From assembly GCA_018398765.1 (NCBI GenBank), contig JAHBMJ010002602.1, forward strand, positions 8,151 through 72,150: DNA of 64,000 nt, written 5' to 3'. The stretch comes from Chromera velia (lineage: Eukaryota > Sar > Chromeraceae). The translations under genes were made by a program, and so were the position numbers. Below are positions 33,099 through 44,507 of the stretch, in pieces. Each line of letters begins with the position of its first letter. Position 1 is the first letter of the stretch. The notes beneath the pieces were generated by a model, which saw only the letters and a program-made list of their open reading frames with translations, made no database searches and was not told the origin of the DNA.

Positions 33099-35063
33099 AT
33101 GGTCGTCAACACCCGTCGCACAGAGTACGATCAAAACCAGAACTTGAAAGACCCTAAGCCTAAAAAGGCCCTGACCAAGAAGCAACTCACCCAGAAGGCC
33201 AGACAAGAACAAAAACGCCTGACAGAGGCTCGCCGAAAACAAAAACAACAAGAAGAGGAGGATGCTGCAGTCGCGAAGCAGCTCGCTGCCGATGAGGCCA
33301 TGGGGGTCGAAAAGACCACCGCCCTCCCTGGAGGAGTCACCGAGAAGACCACCTCCTCGGAGGGCGGTGGTCTCTATGCGGGCGGCGGACTCCACGCATA
33401 CTTCGATCCCGAGACCAGGGAGACCGTCTACCTCAGTGTTGCGAAGAATGGCAAGGCTGTCCTTCTACGCCCTGCAAAACAGCGCCAGTCGCTGACAACA
33501 CGCACGGCACTGTCCCTCACTGCCAACAACACTAAAGACGAGAACGATGAGGACGGGCCGATGCCACTTCCGCCCGAGGCCGTCGCCCAGTCCTACAAGA
33601 TCCCCAAGCCGCCCACCGACAACGCCCCACAAGAGGTCGACCACACGTCAGAGCCTGCACCGAAGAGAGGCCGGATAAACAACGTCGGCACCACCAAGCT
33701 CAACCCCCCCAACCCCACCGTGAAGGCCGACATACTCACCTTCTCAGGGGAGCGCAGCAAGGCGAACGAGTTCTGGCTGTCCTTCAAGGCCGACTGCATC
33801 GCGCACAAGTGGGATCTGAACCTCGCGGTCTACTACTTCAGGAAAGCCATGAGGGGCACAGCCCTCACATGGTGGACCTCAGAGATAGAGGAGAAGGTCG
33901 AGACGCTCAAGACTATCGAGAACCTCCATGCATGCTTCGAGGCTCAGTTTGGCATCACCGAGGCCGAGAAGGATGCGGCAGAGGACCTTCTGGACAACCT
34001 CGTTCAGGACGCCCCTGCGGGGGAGACTATCCGTACGTATGCAGAACGCGTGGCGGCCCTGTGTCGACAGGCACGGGTGAGCAGGAACGACCCCAAAATC
34101 CTCAAGAAATTCAAAAAGGGCATTTTCAATGAGACCGTCCGCACCATCCTTGCCACGAAAACCTACTCCTCCCTCGACGAGATTGTCAAGGAAGCAGAGA
34201 AGCTTGCCCATGCTAACTCCCCCAACAGCTCCAACGCCGTCGCCGCTGGTGCTTTCACTCCCCCCACCGTGGCCAGTGTCGCCCGAGCAACAGCTATAGC
34301 ACTCTACGCACCTGCTACGCCTCCCCGAGACCTTAAAAAGGGCCTCCAACAACTTTTTGAGGTTAGAGCCCTAGACTTGACATCCTGTGTGAGATGTGGG
34401 GGTACACGCCCTCACTTTGGAGGAACGTGTTCTGTAACCAACAACAATCGCTGCTTCAACTGCGGGGGGGCTAGACACATCAAGGTTATGTGCCCCCGAC
34501 CACCAACGGGAGCCTCAAGCTCCACTCGACGGCCAAACTACGCTGACCTCGAGAACCCTAGCGAGAACCCCCCTCCCCTCCAACAACAGAGAGAACAAAA
34601 ACTGAACAGAGCCTCTATGGACCGTCTTTACAACTTTCTCAACATCCCTCCCACAGTCCAAAGAAACCATCACCAGACGCAGTTGCAGTCTTTCACCCTG
34701 CGGGCACAGCAGCAAGGCTTCCAGACCTTCAACCCTGCGTCGCTCCCGAGACGCCCAAAGAGGTTGGTGTTCAGGCTCCGTATGACATCAGAGGCTCCCG
34801 GGACGGGCGGTATCCCGCAGACCTTCGCACCAACACAGTCACCCATCTATCGACCCGCCCAGCCCAGACACGGCAACGCTGATGGGGGAACAGGTGCCTC
34901 AGGATGGCATACAACGGGGGCAAACGCAGCTCCTATCAGCTCCCCACCCAGATCTCCCCGCGTCATCCCCCCGCCTCACAGCCTACGCTTCGAAGCAAGA
35001 ACGCCGTTTCCAGGCTCCGGGGTCCGTCTGACCCCCAACTACAGAGGAGAGGCGTCAAACTGA
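33099..35063 (+). CDS. Chromovirus gag region (fossil element)
   Basis: Structural protein region of the LTR element. It has a basic coiled-coil-like N-terminus rich in Lys/Gln, a retrotransposon gag core (around FRKAMRGTALTWWTSEIEEK) and a CCHC zinc knuckle (CFNCGGARHIKVMC) near 34453, followed by a Pro/Gln-rich tail. A second Cys pair (CVRCGG) precedes the knuckle. Confidence 0.88.
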   Translation: MVVNTRRTEYDQNQNLKDPKPKKALTKKQLTQKARQEQKRLTEARRKQKQQEEEDAAVAKQLAADEAMGVEKTTALPGGVTEKTTSSEGGGLYAGGGLHAYFDPETRETVYLSVAKNGKAVLLRPAKQRQSLTTRTALSLTANNTKDENDEDGPMPLPPEAVAQSYKIPKPPTDNAPQEVDHTSEPAPKRGRINNVGTTKLNPPNPTVKADILTFSGERSKANEFWLSFKADCIAHKWDLNLAVYYFRKAMRGTALTWWTSEIEEKVETLKTIENLHACFEAQFGITEAEKDAAEDLLDNLVQDAPAGETIRTYAERVAALCRQARVSRNDPKILKKFKKGIFNETVRTILATKTYSSLDEIVKEAEKLAHANSPNSSNAVAAGAFTPPTVASVARATAIALYAPATPPRDLKKGLQQLFEVRALDLTSCVRCGGTRPHFGGTCSVTNNNRCFNCGGARHIKVMCPRPPTGASSSTRRPNYADLENPSENPPPLQQQREQKLNRASMDRLYNFLNIPPTVQRNHHQTQLQSFTLRAQQQGFQTFNPASLPRRPKRLVFRLRMTSEAPGTGGIPQTFAPTQSPIYRPAQPRHGNADGGTGASGWHTTGANAAPISSPPRSPRVIPPPHSLRFEARTPFPGSGVRLTPNYRGEASN

Positions 35064-35599
35064 AGGGTCTGGAGCTAGGGCGACTCCAGACCATCCACAC
35101 CACCCGTACTGATCAAACCTCTACAGCAGAAGCAGAAAATCGACCACCAAACGATTCTGAGCAACGCCAACATTTTTAGAGAGATGACTTCCGAAGGGTG
35201 AGCCCACAGCTTGCTGAGAGCTACGAGCTGCCGTCGACACACAAATACATGTACCCTTTTGACTGGATGCCTCCAGGTACTGACGTTGCAACCCCACTCG
35301 AGCAGGCAGTCCCAAACAGCTTCCAATGCTTCAATCATCCCACCCTCCAGATGTGCCTCACCAGCGAGTTCCCGTTACCATTTCGAGAACTAGTTGAAGG
35401 ACCCCCACCGCCCGCGGCACCTCCGCCTCCGCTAAAGCCATGCCAACCAGCCCCTACCCAGTCACAAACCCCTCCAAACCCTTCCACGACAAGGACCCCC
35501 CCAGCTGTAAAGAACTCCCCAACCAAAAGAAGAGAAAGAGGGCCTCTCGGTACGCCGAAGGTCGCAAATGTCTCCCTGAAGCCACTTTCTGAAAGAAAA

Positions 35600-38500
35600 G
35601 GTTTCATTCTCCTGCTCGAGAAGTGCTTTTCAGTGACCGTCCTCGTCGATTCGGGAGCAGACGTATCTCTGCTGTCCGAGAAAGCTTTTCAGATGCTGCT
35701 CTCACTTCGCCCCTCACTTCCGACAAACCGACGTTCACGTCAATGGGGAAAGGAACTCCCCACTCAATGTTACCGGCTACATCAACCTCTCCCTTTCCTC
35801 CTTCGCACGGCCACTGCGTCATACGTTTTTTGTTTGCTCGAACCTCAACCATGCCGCCATCCTTGGAATGGACTTCCTCACCCGCAATGCTGAAAGCCAG
35901 TCCTTCCAGGAGTCCAAGTTGGTCTTGCGTCCGAGGGAGCTCGGCCTCAACCCTGAAGAGATCCCTCTTTTTCCACTATCCACACTTCAGAAAGACGCTG
36001 CCTGCCTTCCTGCCCCACTTGTCACAGCAGCAAGAGAGGTCCTTGCCCCTCGCACGGGTGCCCACATTCGTATGAAGCTCCCGGGCACGTCAGACCTCCC
36101 CAACGGCGCCCCCGTCTACATGGAACGAATCGCAGATGCCCTGCCAGCACATCTTCTCATCGGAAACTCAGTAGCAAACGTTGAAGACAGAGAGCTCACT
36201 CTCAACGTAGTCAACGTCAGCGGCCACTATGCCCAGATTCCAAGAGGAGCACCGCTTGCCATCGCCACGCTCTATGAAGTTATCACGAAAGAGGACGAAG
36301 GGGCTGAGGAGCAGGCGTTGCCACCCCCGTTCGTCTCAGCAACAACATCGGCAGCAGCAACGGGGGGCTCGACCCAGGGCTCGACGTTACACGCTCCCAG
36401 CATGTCAGCATCAGGACAGATGGAGTTGAAGGGAGGAGAGACAGGGGGACAAAATCCTGCAGCTCGGCCAGACGAGCTCACTGAGGAAGAGAAAGAGAAG
36501 ACAGAGGCCGAAATCTATAGGGCCGAAATCGACAAGGCATTGGAGGACTGCGAGCACCTGAGTGCCAAACAGAAGAAGGAGTTGAAAGACCTCCTATTGG
36601 AGTACCGAGACCTCTTCCCCACCGACCGAAACCCAGGAAACATCAAAGGAGTAGAAGCGAGGGTCAATGTTGAGACTGACACCCCCATCTATGAACGCCC
36701 CCGCCCAGTGCCGCATGCACTCAGGGCTGAGCTGCAAGAAGGGCTGCAGAAACTCCTTGAAGGGGGAATCATCAAGCCTACCTCATCTCCCTGGGGATTC
36801 CCACTCGTCCTCATCCAGAAGAAGACAGGTAAGCTGAGGATTTGCATCGACTACCGCAAGCTGAACAAGATCCTCCGCAAGGACCGATGGCCTCTGCCAC
36901 GGATCGATCATATACTTGCCAAGCTGCAGGGCCGCCGTTTCTACACCTTGATCGACCTCTTTCAGGGGTTCCATCACGTGAGCGTGCGAGAAGATCATCA
37001 AGAGAGGCTCTCGTTTGTCACAGCCGATGGCCAGTTCACCGACTGCAAGATGCCTTTTGGCATTTCGACTGTACCTTCCATCTTTCAGAGAGCCATGGAC
37101 ATCATACTGGCAGGTCTGACAGGGTCATTCGTCAGCGTCTATCTCGATGACATCCTTGTCGCCAGTTTCTCGTTTGAGGAACACCTGACCCACATCCGTA
37201 AGACTCTCGATCGGCTCCGCACCTCCGGTTGTAAGCTGTCATTCGCGAAGTGCTCGTGGGCACAGACATCCCTCCTCTACCTGGGCCATATTGTTGATAC
37301 GACAGGCATCCGTCCAAACCCAAAAAAGGTCGAAGCGATCCTCTCCATATCAGCACCCACCGACAAAAAGCAGACGAAACAGCTGCTTGGGCTCGCCTCC
37401 TTCTATAAGCGCTTCATCAAGGGCTTCTCGCAGATCGTTTTCCCCCTCACTTCCCTACTTAGAAAGTATACGCCCTTCGTATGGGAAGAGCCACAGAGGA
37501 GGGCATTCGAGGCGCTGAAGGAGGCCCTGACATCTGAACCCGTCCTATGCCACCCCGACTTTGATAAAGGGTTCGTTGTCAAGCCGAACGCGAGCAACGA
37601 CGCGATCGGGGCGGTGCTTGGACAGACCGATGAGGAAAGAAACGAAAAGGTCGTTGCCTACGCCTCAAGGATGATGACAGACCTTGAAAAGAAGTGGGGC
37701 ATCACAGAGAGAGAAGCGCTCAGCTTGGTCTACGCCGTCGACACCTTCAAGCCCTACCTCTACGGGAAGAAGTTCACCGTGATCACTGACCACAAGGCCC
37801 TTCAGCACATCCATGATCAGAAGAAAAGTCAACCTAGGGTCATGAGGTGGGCTTTGAAGCTCGCGATCTACGAGTTCGATGTCCAGCACCGCTCCGGGGC
37901 TAAGCATACCGATGCCAACTCCATGACGAGGCCTCCCATTGCGGGGACGGGCGCGTCCCTGGAGGTCCTCTCCCCGAAGAGAAAGCGTGACAGGGACACG
38001 GACTCCGACGAGGAGGACGAGATTGTTGTGGCTCCATACAGTACAAGGGGGGCCGCAGTCGAGGTCGACGGGTCTGACAAGAAGCACGAGCTGAACATGT
38101 CTACCAATTCGGGGGTCGAAATCATTTCCGTCCTTTCCCCAGGTAAAGCTGCCGTTCACTGCGAGGGCAGCAAGGACCAGACAATAAGGCCGCAGTCCCT
38201 TCACCCCCTGCGGGTAGCAGCCGGCAAACGGGAACGGCCCCGGAAGGATAACAGCATGAACTCCTCCAACGCGAAGAAGGTCATGAAGGACCCCAAGCCC
38301 TCCAAGGGATGGAGGAGACCGACGGGACCCGGAAGGCCGCGGTCGGGGCCTAAGGCAGCACCGCCCTCTCCCTCTCTCTCTGCCCCTCTGTGCACAGGCA
38401 ACTACAGCATTGAGGAGTTCAAGAGGCTGCAGAAGGAGGATAGTACCCTGAACCCCATTATTCAGTTCCTCATGGACGGCAGCCTGCCAGACGACCAGGC

Positions 38501-39530
38501 CAAGCTTTCGAGGGTCTACTCGATGGCTGCCTCTCACGCCCTGCATGAAGGTGTGCTTATTCGACTCCTTCTGCCCCTGAACAAGCACACGAAGGGTTTC
38601 CGGACCCTCACAGTGGTGCCTCGTGCCCTACGGGCCGAGATCCTTGCTGACCATCACGGTCATCTCTGCGCTGGGCACGGGGGCATCAGGAGCACGCTGG
38701 CCAAGGTCACCGACAAATTCTTCTGGCCTACCGTGACGGCTGATGTCGAGAACTACGTCAAGTCATGCGAGACGTGCCAGCAGAGAAAGGACGCCTTCAA
38801 GAAGGAGCATCCCATGATCGTCCCGCTGTTGACAGAGCCACTCACTCACATGGCTGTCGACACCGTCGGCCCTCTGCCTACCTCGGAGGGCAAGCGAGTC
38901 ATCATTTCGGTCATGGACCTTGCCTCCAGGTTTGTCGTCCTCATAGCCGTTCCGAATCAGAAGGCAACAACGATCGCGCAGGCGCTCCTTAACAATGTCT
39001 TCTTCGTCTTCGGCTCCTCCGTGACCCTCCTCTCCGACCAGGGGCCGAGTTTCCTTGACCCCATTATCACCGCAGTGAGCGAGCTCGTCGGTACAGAGAG
39101 GGTCTGTACAAGCACGTACAACCCAAAGGCCAACGGGAAGCTCGAGAGGATGTATCGAGAGCTCAAGCAGACACTGTCCGCATACATCGCCAAGCACCAG
39201 AAAGACTGGGTATGCTACCTGCCTGTCGCGGCTTTCCTGCACAACGCTACCCGATATGCAGCGCTCGGGATCTCTCCATTTGAGTTCCTCTTTGCGTTCC
39301 CTCCGAGGACACCCACGAAGCTCAACACCGACCTGCAGGAAAGTGCCGACATCATCCCGCAGGACTATGTCAAGGTCCTCTCTAAAATTCGGGAGGAGAA
39401 CAAGAAGACCGCCCGAGATATCTACATGGAAGCGGCCGAGCAGAGAGGCAGACAAGTCCTGAAAGATGCCAGCAACAAGCAGTTCCGCAACCCTTACATG
39501 TACAAGAGGGGCGATTACGTCTGGGCATGA
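35600..39530 (+). CDS. Chromovirus pol region: protease, RT, RNase H, integrase (fossil element)
   Basis: An aspartic-protease motif (VLVDSGADVSLLS) lies near 35640. Reverse transcriptase follows from about 36700, with the catalytic box YLDDILVAS near 37141. RNase H is at about 37560-37930 and the integrase zinc finger (HHGHL ... CETCQQRK) at about 38655-38795, with the integrase core after that (AVDTVGPLP near 38852). A Lys/Arg-rich linker lies between RNase H and integrase. The antisense strand shows long shadow frames. Confidence 0.92.
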
Positions 39531-39656
39531 GTCAAACGAACGAAGAAAGGCTACGCAGCCAAACTGACCGCAAAATACGAGGGGCCCTTTAGAGTCCTCG
39601 AGGTCGGAGACAACCGCACGCTCCTGCTCAAGCAGCCGGGCGCCCAGACGCGTCGT

Positions 39657-39956
39657 GTGATCAACCACGACAACGCTAAGCCCTTCGCCCACAGGGACCT
39701 GAAGGAGAACGACGCCCTCCTCTCTTGGTTTATGCCCGAGCTGGAAGAGGACGGGAAACAGGCAGACCCCATCGACAACGACGAGTTCGCAGAGTACGAG
39801 GTAGAGAAGATCTGTGCCAAGCGGCGCACGAGAAGGGGGACGGAGTTCCTCGTCAAGTACAAGGGCTACGCAGAGAAGGAGTGGACGCCGGAGGAAGAGC
39901 TCGACTGCGCCGACAAGGTCGAGGAATTTCATGCCCGCCTCCGTGGAGGCCAGTAA
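39657..39956 (+). CDS. Chromovirus chromodomain at the pol C-terminus (fossil element)
   Basis: The segment reads EYEVEKICAKRRTRRGTEFL then VKYKGYAEKEWTPEEEL, a chromodomain with the expected aromatic positions. In chromoviruses this tail follows integrase and is thought to guide insertion to marked chromatin. Confidence 0.88.
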   Translation: MINHDNAKPFAHRDLKENDALLSWFMPELEEDGKQADPIDNDEFAEYEVEKICAKRRTRRGTEFLVKYKGYAEKEWTPEEELDCADKVEEFHARLRGGQ

Positions 39957-39959
39957 GGC

Positions 39960-42495
39960 CTTCTCGGGAGGGATGGATAGACGAACGCATCTGCAGAGAC
40001 ATAGAGAAGAAAAAGAGATGCTGAGTGGCCGTGGTGCATCTAGATTGGCATAAAATTGACTGACTGCTTCTTTGATCGTTAGGGTGGCATACAACAGAGG
40101 TAATGCTGTGCAAGTGAGTATCCGTGAGTGGCCGTCCGATCGAGTCATCCTTGATTGCGCAGGGTTCTTTTGGGGGGAGGGGATTCTGAAGGGGGGAACC
40201 AAACCAGGAAAAGGCAACGGGAAGGGGCTGGGGAGATGGGGGAGGGGCCATATGTATAAGGAGAGAGGACAAAAGCCTGCCCTCGATGGCAAGAGGGGCA
40301 GAAGGGTCACGGCAGACCTACTAAGAGACAGAGTAGGGCACACGGCAGCTGCCGCCTCATCTTTCGCCGGCGCCGGCAAATTTTCAACAAACAGGGAAGG
40401 GCAAGGGGGGGATTATGGGAGAAGGGAAGGGATGGGAAGGGGACGGGAAGAGGAACGGGGAGGGGAAGGGGAGGGGAAGGAAATTAAGGGGGGGGAAAGA
40501 GGAACGGGGAGGGGAGGGCAGGGGGAGTGACGGACCCTTTTCGGCATGCAAAAGTGACTGTTCTTCGTTTAACTTTCCACGCGTAATTCCATTCGATCTC
40601 TTTTCCCCGTTCGGTCTCACTCTTCTCAGTGAAGTCTCTGCAAGCGTTCGTCTCAAGCGTGAATGGAAGTGTCAACTCACCGATACCGGTATGTGGGCAG
40701 AAAAAAAAAGTGTGAACGTCCTCCAGAACAGCGCCAGCATCACCGTGACTTCCACGAGAGAACATGGACAACACCGGAACCGAAGGGGGGGCAACAGCCC
40801 TTACCGAACCGAAGGGGGGGCAAGGGCCCTTACCGAAATCGAGGGGGGGCAAAAGCTCTCAGGAACCGAAATCGAGGGGGGGCAGGAGCCCTCAGGATCT
40901 ACAGGAACAGAGGAGGGAACAATTAGGAAAGGGGGAGGTAGTGCCTAGAGAGCATATCGATTTTATGATTCATGGAAAGGGAAACTGCGCGGACCTCCAC
41001 CGACCATTTGATCTTGCCTTCTCGTCTGACATTTTTTTTCTCCGCTTTACGATGCTTTCACTCGACTCCCCTTTGGACCGCAGTGCCGGGTGGGAAAAGA
41101 AAAAAAGAAAAAGGAATGAGCACGGGGGCTATCGGACAAGCGGAGAAAGGACCTGACTCCATGCATGTCTCCTTCACAGGCCTCATTCCAGATGACCGCT
41201 GTGAATATGTGCCTTTACCCCTATCTTTATTCTTTCCCCTTTGAGTGCTCTCCCAAGAACAACGGTACTGGGCGACTTACCTCTGTTGCCGCTGTCACCC
41301 CGTCTCAACATCCTCCTTTCCCTCTGTTTTTTCTTCCTCCGTCTACGGTCGCGCCTCCCACCTGCAAATGGCGAATAGGAGGAGAGCACTTAGCTGCGCT
41401 GTGTATGTGAATTAGGGATTTGGGTGGAGGGGGGATCGAAACAAGCTACTTGGGAGAACGGAATTGGAATATGAAAAAGACCGTGCGTTTGCTCTCTTTC
41501 TTCATGTGAATCGACGTCTGTGTTTATATGTGATGACCTCTTAGCAGACTTCCCTCCCTCACTGACCTTCTCCCTACCCCGTCAACCTTCTGCCCCTCCA
41601 TCGTTTCGTCATGATCTTGTATGCCCTCTTTCCTGTATGCAGTACACAGGGTGGAATGGCTGTGCTGAAATTCAATCCATTTCTCTGTGTGTTTGGATCT
41701 GCGTTGCAATGAGTGAGTGCGCTGCTGACTTCTTGTTTCATCCCTGGCTGTATAGGAGAAGAAAAGGGGGCGGGAGAACAGAAACAGGAACAGGGGCCTT
41801 TTCAGGTCTTCCCGCATGTGCTCATCGGGACTGCCAGCAGGCTGTCTTTGCTTTTCCATTGCTTTTTTCCGTCCCAATAACTCTTTTTGTGCAATGTTCT
41901 CTTCTAACGATGTGTCTCTTGCGTCTTCTTGCCTCTTCGGCTCTCTGACCTCCCCATCCCCTTTCACCGCCCCCTCACCTGTCCGTCTTTCGTCCCGAAG
42001 TTCCTCTCATATGACAGTATTGGCGACCACACCGGATTTCACCCTTCTGAGTCAGTCCCAGCTGACCATTATGCTATGTGCTGACTTGAGGAAACAGGCA
42101 GGTCGGGGGGTTGGTGAAGTTTTCTGTGTAGATTGGGAGAGGAGAGAAGGAGACGGCTTTTCGTCATTGACCGCTGTCTGCCGTCTCCATTCGGAACGTC
42201 CTTTCTCCACAGATGATTGCGCGTCCCTCTCGGGTTTTTCTGCCTTGGCTTGGTTTTTTTATCGTCCCCGCTTGTCAGGTGCTCTCTGGAATGCTTGTGA
42301 AGTCTGGATGGAGAAAGGAGAAGGAGAATGGGAAGTGAGGGAGGTTAATTCAGACTGAGCCGCCGCAAGCCGATTTTGCTTTGTGTACCCCTCATGCGCG
42401 TGCGCGTACGAAGCGTGCCGGGGCCCTCTTTGTGTTCATATGCCTGCATGCGTATCGCGGGGTCGCGATTTTCTTTTCCAGGGCCGGGGGGGATC
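39960..42495. other. Long 3' non-coding part of the LTR element with G-rich tandem units
   Basis: About 2.5 kb between the chromodomain and the 3' LTR. 40420-40530 is almost all G/A. 40775-40915 has about four to five units of ~30 bases, each with a run of seven to eight G (type gaaccgaagggggggcaa). A polypurine stretch (ccgggggggatc) abuts the 3' LTR. No env-like gene is recognised. Confidence 0.6.
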
Positions 42496-43130
42496 TGCAG
42501 AGTCGTACTCATGCGCTTCGGGCCGAGGGCCGGCCATCCCGTGCTACGAGGCTGGGATTAGACGTATGGCCAAAGGACCCCGGCAGCTAGACAGAGAGAG
42601 AGAGGCCCTCTATAGAAAAGAAAGAATAGAAAGAGCCGGAGCCTTTTAAGAGGCGGTCCCGGAAGGCAGTTGTGACCCGATTCGAAAGTTGTGGAGATGA
42701 TGGAAACAGCCAAACATGTTATTGAATCACCCCTTGCATCGTTACCGTTCAGGAGATATGAGCCATTAAAGATTCAAGAAAAGGATGTCCCAAAAGGCAG
42801 AATTGTACCTGGCCCCGCAAAGTTATTCCATGAAAGCGATAAAGACATTCTGCTTTCCCGGACCAAACATGCCTAACTTTGCGGGGCCCTGAGACACGCA
42901 CGCTACTCATCACCGGTCGATCAAATTTGCATGCATGCACGCGTGAAGACATCTTAAGATTCATCTCTGAGTCGAAACGTTGTGCAGCCAGGATCGAACT
43001 AGTTTGAACATACACATCCATCTATTAGAATCCAAAGCCTTCAGAACTCCTTCTACGAACCTCAAGTGCTTTCTATCACGTTCTTAAGGTTCCCTAGCTC
43101 AGTCCTGCCGATTCCAAACCGGAATTAGCA
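42496..43130 (+). repeat. 3' LTR of the chromovirus (635 bp)
   Basis: Same ends and length as the 5' LTR. Nearly all differences between the two LTRs are transitions. Confidence 0.93.
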
Positions 43131-43538
43131 TTAGTCTCTTTAAGTTAAAATTTATGTTCACATTGAAAACAATTATCAGCGAGATCGATCGGATCTAGCA
43201 TCGGAAGAAAAGTGATCGGATGACATCATGGATCAAAAGTTCGGATGTACTTGCACCGGAAAGTAAACACTCGCAATCATTAGAATCAATGGATTTCAGA
43301 TCAGGTATGCAACGCAGGAATTCCCTTTTATCCAGCGACTTGACACAAGAACGCGCCTAAGAACGCACATAAAGAAAGTCTATGTATGAAGCCATCAAGA
43401 GATCGAATTCTCTCCTGTGTAGCTAGTAGCCCAAAACGAGAAATTGACGGTCCGAGTGGTGAGACACATTCAAGATAAAGAGAAGGGTACAGAGGACTTA
43501 GAGTTTTTTTAGCACTTTGGGGCTGCCGAGTGGGTAGA

Positions 43539-43720
43539 AGACTTTGAATTGGCAAATATCAAAGATGTTGCGCCAACGTTGGCATACATCGAGAAGAGAC
43601 CCGAGGGAGTAGTAGTTGCAAGCAGCCGCCACCGTCTGTTAGGAGAAGTGATTGTTAGAAAAAAAGAAGTCGATTTCTTGGAAAAGGATCCCAGAGGACC
43701 AAAGTTACCGGTTGTTTGAA
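43539..43720 (+). pseudogene. Short coding remnant in the hAT-like element, unknown
   Basis: A frame reads DFELANIKDVAPTLAYIEKR, then PEGVVVASSRHRLLGEVIVR and KKEVDFLEKDPRGPKLPVV before a stop. Its composition is protein-like in otherwise AT-rich element DNA. It may be captured host coding sequence or a scrap of transposon protein. I cannot place it. Confidence 0.3.
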
Positions 43721-44187
43721 TTTATATTAATGTTGTTTCTAGGAATTTTTGTGAGAATTGTAATTAATATAGTAATGCATTACATACATCATTTTCAAAT
43801 TTAAAAAACTTTTGCATAACTATAGTATATCTAGTAATTTATAAAGCATAAACTTTGTCTGCAATAATATAAATGAAACCAACTTCTCTAGCAATGTCTT
43901 TTAAATAAGCTTTTTCATGTCTGGTTACATGTTTACTTTTAAAGTTTTACAGTGAAAGTTTAAAGTTTTGTAAGCAAACTATATTGTAAAAAAAACTTTA
44001 GTGTCCAACCCTAGATACTAGCTTAAATAATCTTAAATATCATACTATAAAGAGGCTTTAAAAGAGTAAGTAAAGAAAATGTTGGTCATCAACTCCCTGC
44101 TTCTCACTGCTATACATCTATGGTATATAGTTTCACTCATTTGTAAAATAATTCACTTGATGTATTATGATTTGTACGTAGCATATA

Positions 44188-44260
44188 GCATAACATAACA
44201 TTGATGTTCCGGGTTATGGCCGCAGTTAAAAAAGCTTTAAGTTCGTTATTGTTAGAGTTG
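44188..44260 (-). mobile_element. LINE 3' terminus remnant with (ATAAC)n-type tail
   Basis: The reverse complement reads ...GGCCATAACCCGGAACATCA and then repeats of the TTATG kind. The CCGGAACAT word just before a short tandem tail is shared with LINE ends at 60960 and 62610. Confidence 0.5.
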
Positions 44261-44264
44261 GTGC

Positions 44265-44463
44265 TACAGGTAGCAGCAGATGTAAAACTAAGTTCTAGAT
44301 CGATCTTTCTCATCTAATTTTTAATAGATTTGGCCCATTATTAGAGGGTTAGCCTAAAGGTTAGCGAGAGATATTTTAGCCAATATATATAAAAAGTGTA
44401 ATTATTGCTACCGTGACTAGTACCATCTGAGACGTATACCCTAGGGTATACCCATCATACATA

Positions 44464-44507
<44 letters not shown>

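Larger units (their letters stand above)
31558..43130 (+). mobile_element. Ty3/Gypsy chromovirus LTR retrotransposon (fossil)
   Basis: The element is bounded by two 635-bp LTRs and a 4-5-base target duplication (TTAG). Order: 5' LTR, leader, gag with a zinc knuckle, protease, reverse transcriptase, RNase H, integrase and a C-terminal chromodomain, then about 2.5 kb of non-coding DNA and the 3' LTR. The pol order RT-RH-IN plus the chromodomain places it in the chromovirus branch of Ty3/Gypsy. It looks largely whole, with perhaps two or so breaks, and contains a short assembly gap. The LTRs are about 96 percent identical by eye, so it is not brand new. It sits inside the hAT-like element at 31362-44014. 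Confidence 0.92.
31362..44014. mobile_element. hAT-like inverted-repeat element split by an LTR retrotransposon
   Basis: The left end CTAGGGTTGGACACTAAAGT and the reverse complement of the right end are identical over at least 23 bases, and an exact 8-base duplication, ATACTAGC, flanks them (31354-31361 and 44015-44022). Without the LTR element inside (31558-43130) the host element is only about 1.08 kb (31362-31557 plus 43131-44014), so it is a non-autonomous hAT-type element. Its subterminal regions repeat AAAGTTTTAAAGTTT-like words. The LTR element inserted into it afterwards. Confidence 0.85.

Noticed and set aside
37665-38588. 307-codon minus-strand frame
   Set aside because: Antisense shadow of the RNase H-integrase linker of the LTR element.
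38763-40379. 538-codon minus-strand frame
   Set aside because: It lies antisense to the integrase and chromodomain region of the LTR element and has no motif of its own.
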